Of a DNA stretch of 64,000 nucleotides, positions 61,731 through 64,000 are shown in pieces. Origin of the DNA: Bosea sp. Tri-49 (GTDB lineage: Bacteria; Pseudomonadota; Alphaproteobacteria; Rhizobiales; Beijerinckiaceae); contig NZ_CP017946.1 in assembly GCF_003952665.1 (NCBI RefSeq), positions 1,054,001-1,118,000 of the forward strand. The letters are read 5' to 3'. The position numbers and the translations under genes are program-made. The notes under the pieces are model-generated. The model made no database searches. It saw nothing but the letters and a program-made list of their open reading frames with translations, and was not told the origin of the DNA. Every line of letters begins with the position of its first letter. Position 1 is the stretch's first letter.

Positions 61731-63052
61731 ACCCGCCCGGCTAGCTTGTTGCCGGCCCGCAGGAAACGGTTTGGATCAATCGGGTCGCCGTCCAGCCGCG
61801 TTTCGTAGTGCAGGTGGGGCCCGGTCGAGCGGCCGGTCGAGCCGACGCGGCCGACGAGGGTCCCGCTGCTTACCGTCTGGCCTAGGCTGACCAGGATAGC
61901 CGACATGTGAGCGTAGCGCGTGGTGAGACCGTTCGCGTGCTCGATCTCGACCATGTTGCCGTAGCCACCCGAATACTCGGCGGTCACGACTTTTCCCGGG
62001 CCGGTGGCGCGCACAGGCGCTCCGTGCTCGGCGCGCAAGTCCATGCCGGTGTGCAAGGCGGCCCCGCGGGTAAAGGGATCGGCGCGGTAGCCGTAATTGG
62101 AGCTCAGCTCGAGCTCTCCGTCGAGCGGCCTGTTCAGCGGCAGCCGCTCGGCGAGGCCGCGCAGGCTGAATACAGTCGCTATGCGCGGCTGCAATGAGCT
62201 CAGAGTCGCCTCGAAGGGGCCGGCTGTGGGATCGATGTCGATCGGGACGAGCGGTCCACCGACACCCTTCGCGACGGAGTTCGCGGCCGCGAGCTTGTCG
62301 GTATCGAGCCTGGTTTCCGCAAGCGCGCCGCGCAGCGTCTTCTGTGTCTCGCCGAGGGTTCGGTCGATGTCGCGCAGGGCTGCGAGCTGGGCGGCCGAGC
62401 TGCGCTCGATCGACTGATCGAGCTGGATCAGCGCCCCGGCGACACGTTTGGCTGGAGGTACGGGCTCCTCGGCTTCGCCCGATTGCCAGGGGGCCGGACG
62501 ATCGTCGGCGCCACGCAGCGGCAGGGTCTCCGGCGCCGGCGTCGGCTTGCCTGAGGCGAACGGTGCGAAGCTGGTGACGCCGGAGGCACGGATCGGCTCC
62601 TCGGGCTTGATCATGCGCTGGCGCAGCGGGCTCTTTGCTGCCTGCGACACGCCGATGCCGGCCGATTGCAGGCTCTCGGCGACGGCGTTGACCAGGGACT
62701 GTCGCGATTCGAGTTCGGCCTGGCGCGTGGCGATCTCGCCGACTCGGGCCTCTACCCCGTCCTGATCGAGCAAGGCACGGCTGGCGAGCCGGTCGACATC
62801 GGCACGCAGCGCCGCGATCCGATCCTCATAAGCGTATTGGCGCGAGGTCTCGCGGCTGATCAGCCGCGCGGCGAGATCGTCCTTGCGCAGGATGTACCAG
62901 CTCGTCGCACCACTCCAGGCGGTGGTCAGCGCCAGCAGGCTCAAGCCGAGCAGCGCGGTCGAGCGGCTGATCGTGAAGCTGCGGCGGGACAGGATGCCGG
63001 TCACGGGGAGTGCGGGGCCGGCAGCTTGGGCAAGAGAATCCGAGGGAATCAT
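61727..63052 (-). CDS. M23 (LytM) peptidase domain protein with coiled coil
   Basis: A 441-residue protein: a cytoplasmic N-terminus, one transmembrane helix (about residues 30-52), a coiled coil (about 65-130), a proline-rich middle and a C-terminal LytM domain with ALHTGMDLRA and GPHLHYETRL. The His/Asp metal ligands of an active M23 endopeptidase appear present, so it may cut peptidoglycan itself; relatives with damaged sites activate amidases. Start 63052 is ATG; a TTG two codons earlier is in frame. A wall amidase gene of the same window is a possible partner. Confidence 0.87.
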   Translation of the reverse strand: MIPSDSLAQAAGPALPVTGILSRRSFTISRSTALLGLSLLALTTAWSGATSWYILRKDDLAARLISRETSRQYAYEDRIAALRADVDRLASRALLDQDGVEARVGEIATRQAELESRQSLVNAVAESLQSAGIGVSQAAKSPLRQRMIKPEEPIRASGVTSFAPFASGKPTPAPETLPLRGADDRPAPWQSGEAEEPVPPAKRVAGALIQLDQSIERSSAAQLAALRDIDRTLGETQKTLRGALAETRLDTDKLAAANSVAKGVGGPLVPIDIDPTAGPFEATLSSLQPRIATVFSLRGLAERLPLNRPLDGELELSSNYGYRADPFTRGAALHTGMDLRAEHGAPVRATGPGKVVTAEYSGGYGNMVEIEHANGLTTRYAHMSAILVSLGQTVSSGTLVGRVGSTGRSTGPHLHYETRLDGDPIDPNRFLRAGNKLAGRV

Positions 63053-63153
63053 ACGCAAAACCGAGTTGACGCTGCGATGGTTCGATTAGACCCCGTTAGG
63101 GTTAATCAATCGCAAACCATGGTCGGTTTCACAGGGTTTCCGCCTCGCAAGCG

Positions 63154-63618
63154 TCAGAGTTCCCGGGCAGCTGCGAGCACATCCTCGGCATGGCCCTTGA
63201 CCCTGACCTTGGCCCAGACGCGAGCGATCTTACCCGTCGCATCGATCAGGAAGGTGCTGCGCTCGACCCCCATATAGTGCCGCCCATACATCTGCTTCTC
63301 GACCCAGAGGCCATAGGCTTCGATAGCCGTCCGCTCCTCGTCCGAAACCAGAGTGAGGTGCAGCCCGTACTTTTGCTTGAACTTGTCGTGGCGCTTCACC
63401 GAATCGGGCGAGATGCCGATCACTGTCGCGCCCGCAGCAGCGAATTCCGCGCGCAGTGCGTCGAAGGAGAGCGCCTCGTTGGTACAGCTTTGCGTGTCGT
63501 CCTGCGGATAGGCGTAGAGCACGACCTTGCCGCCGCGCAGGCTGGACAGTGTGAGCGAGCCGCTGCCATCCGTCGGCAAGGTGAAGTCCGGGGCCGCGAT
63601 GCCTTCGTTCAACGCCAT
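63154..63618 (-). CDS. bcp: Thioredoxin-dependent peroxiredoxin (BCP/PrxQ)
   Basis: A 154-residue AhpC/TSA-family protein: the peroxidatic cysteine lies in YPQDDTQSCTNEALSF, and TFLIDATGKIARVW closes the fold. It reduces hydroperoxides using thioredoxin. Start 63618 (MALNEGIAAPDF) fits the family. The usual motif has PGCT; here it is QSCT, which keeps the Cys and Thr. It lies just upstream of the M23 gene on the same strand. Confidence 0.9.
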   Translation of the reverse strand: MALNEGIAAPDFTLPTDGSGSLTLSSLRGGKVVLYAYPQDDTQSCTNEALSFDALRAEFAAAGATVIGISPDSVKRHDKFKQKYGLHLTLVSDEERTAIEAYGLWVEKQMYGRHYMGVERSTFLIDATGKIARVWAKVRVKGHAEDVLAAAREL

Positions 63619-63842
63619 CTTCGCCTTCCTTTGGTCTCGATCACGTGCAAGGGCCGGGCAAGCCGCCTGCGACAAGCCGGCTTTGACCACAGACCAGAAC
63701 CGCTGGGAACGAATCAGCTAGCTTGCTGTTGCTGTACCGCTCCCGGGAACAGGCGCATCATGCGGATGGCAAGGCGGCCCGGCTGCCGGAGCTGTTACAT
63801 CGATCCGCACGATTCGAGTAGCAACACAAGAAGCGTTTCCGT

Positions 63843-64000
63843 TTGACCGAGAACAGCAAAATCAACGCGGCTCCCGCACCCGGCGCGACTTCCGCGGCGG
63901 AATGCCAGGAGGTCGCCGCCGTGGCGAAGCGCGCCTGGCGCGGCATCGTCACCATTGCAGTGGCGGTTTGCGTCGCGGTGGTGACTCTTGGTTTTGTCGG
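63843..64000 (+). CDS. N-terminus of a membrane-anchored protein (cut by window edge)
   Basis: From TTG 63843 the frame runs open to the window end: a polar, Ala-rich segment of about 30 residues, then the hydrophobic stretch IVTIAVAVCVAVVTLGFVG. AAGAAG lies upstream as a weak ribosome site; an in-frame stop at 63819 limits the start. In related genomes a large AsmA/DUF3971-type protein often lies beside bcp, which would fit, but too little is visible to assign it. Confidence 0.55.
   Translation, partial: MTENSKINAAPAPGATSAAECQEVAAVAKRAWRGIVTIAVAVCVAVVTLGFV

Overview
The window looks like chromosomal DNA of a high-G+C alphaproteobacterium, most likely in the order Hyphomicrobiales (Rhizobiales; a Bosea/Bradyrhizobium-like genome would fit). 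The evidence is the RNase E with a large acidic insert in its S1 region, an ehu/eut ectoine cluster of the rhizobial type, two tripartite tricarboxylate transporters, a long liv-type catabolic operon, and the neighbourhood rne / amidase / mrcA / prfB. This placement is inferred from gene content only. I see no rRNA, tRNA, CRISPR array, prophage or insertion sequence.

Layout. (1) 1-9031: ectoine/hydroxyectoine uptake and breakdown. On the minus strand eutB-eutC-doeA-doeB-ehuB-ehuC-ehuD-ehuA (ehuA is cut by the left edge) lie downstream of the MocR-type regulator enuR; an AsnC/Lrp regulator diverges from enuR. EutA, DoeC and DoeD are not seen. (2) 9097-18567: a propionate-type locus. prpD-prpB-tctC-tctB-tctA read leftward, a second tctC-tctB-tctA set reads rightward, and a GntR/FCD regulator sits at the left end. 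The divergent region between the two sets carries two TTGTCGAC-type palindromes and a good sigma-70-like promoter. No methylcitrate synthase (prpC) is present, so the locus may feed on imported tricarboxylates. (3) 18664-40317: the most unusual part, about 21 kb of tightly packed minus-strand genes. In order of transcription: a LivK-like binding protein, an AraC regulator, LivH, LivM, LivG, a LivF fused to a Tm-1/UPF0261 domain, a PEP-hydrolase/Tm-1 C-terminal-like TIM barrel, a 918-residue flotillin-like protein built of 11-residue repeats, two SRPBCC (CoxG-like) proteins, FAD and 2Fe-2S subunits of a molybdenum hydroxylase, its large subunit split into two ORFs, a MoxR ATPase (CoxD-like), a VWA protein (CoxE-like), an amidohydrolase, a metallo-beta-lactamase and an SMP-30/isochorismatase fusion. 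It reads as import, oxidative hydroxylation and hydrolytic opening of an unknown (probably cyclic or aromatic) compound, with unexplained membrane-scaffold and Tm-1 components. (4) 40551-51691: mixed accessory genes (MFS, TenA, a DUF6152/DUF2214-like pair, MerR regulator, diguanylate cyclase, Gfo/Idh oxidoreductase, ImmA/IrrE peptidase, aminotransferase, MscS channel, small membrane protein). (5) 51708-64000: housekeeping and envelope genes: rne with its terminator and a 690-bp upstream region, an AMIN/amidase_3 amidase, mrcA, an unannotated-looking small ORF without an ATG, prfB with its +1 programmed frameshift, an SGNH-like protein, an M23 peptidase, a peroxiredoxin and the start of a further membrane protein.

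The strongest candidates for something undescribed are in region 3: both halves of the plant Tm-1 protein family next to each other with one half fused to an ABC ATPase, a hendecad-repeat flotillin inside a catabolic operon, a molybdenum hydroxylase large subunit divided by a Pro/Tyr/Gln-rich segment, and a lactonase-hydrolase fusion whose expected catalytic cysteine is serine.
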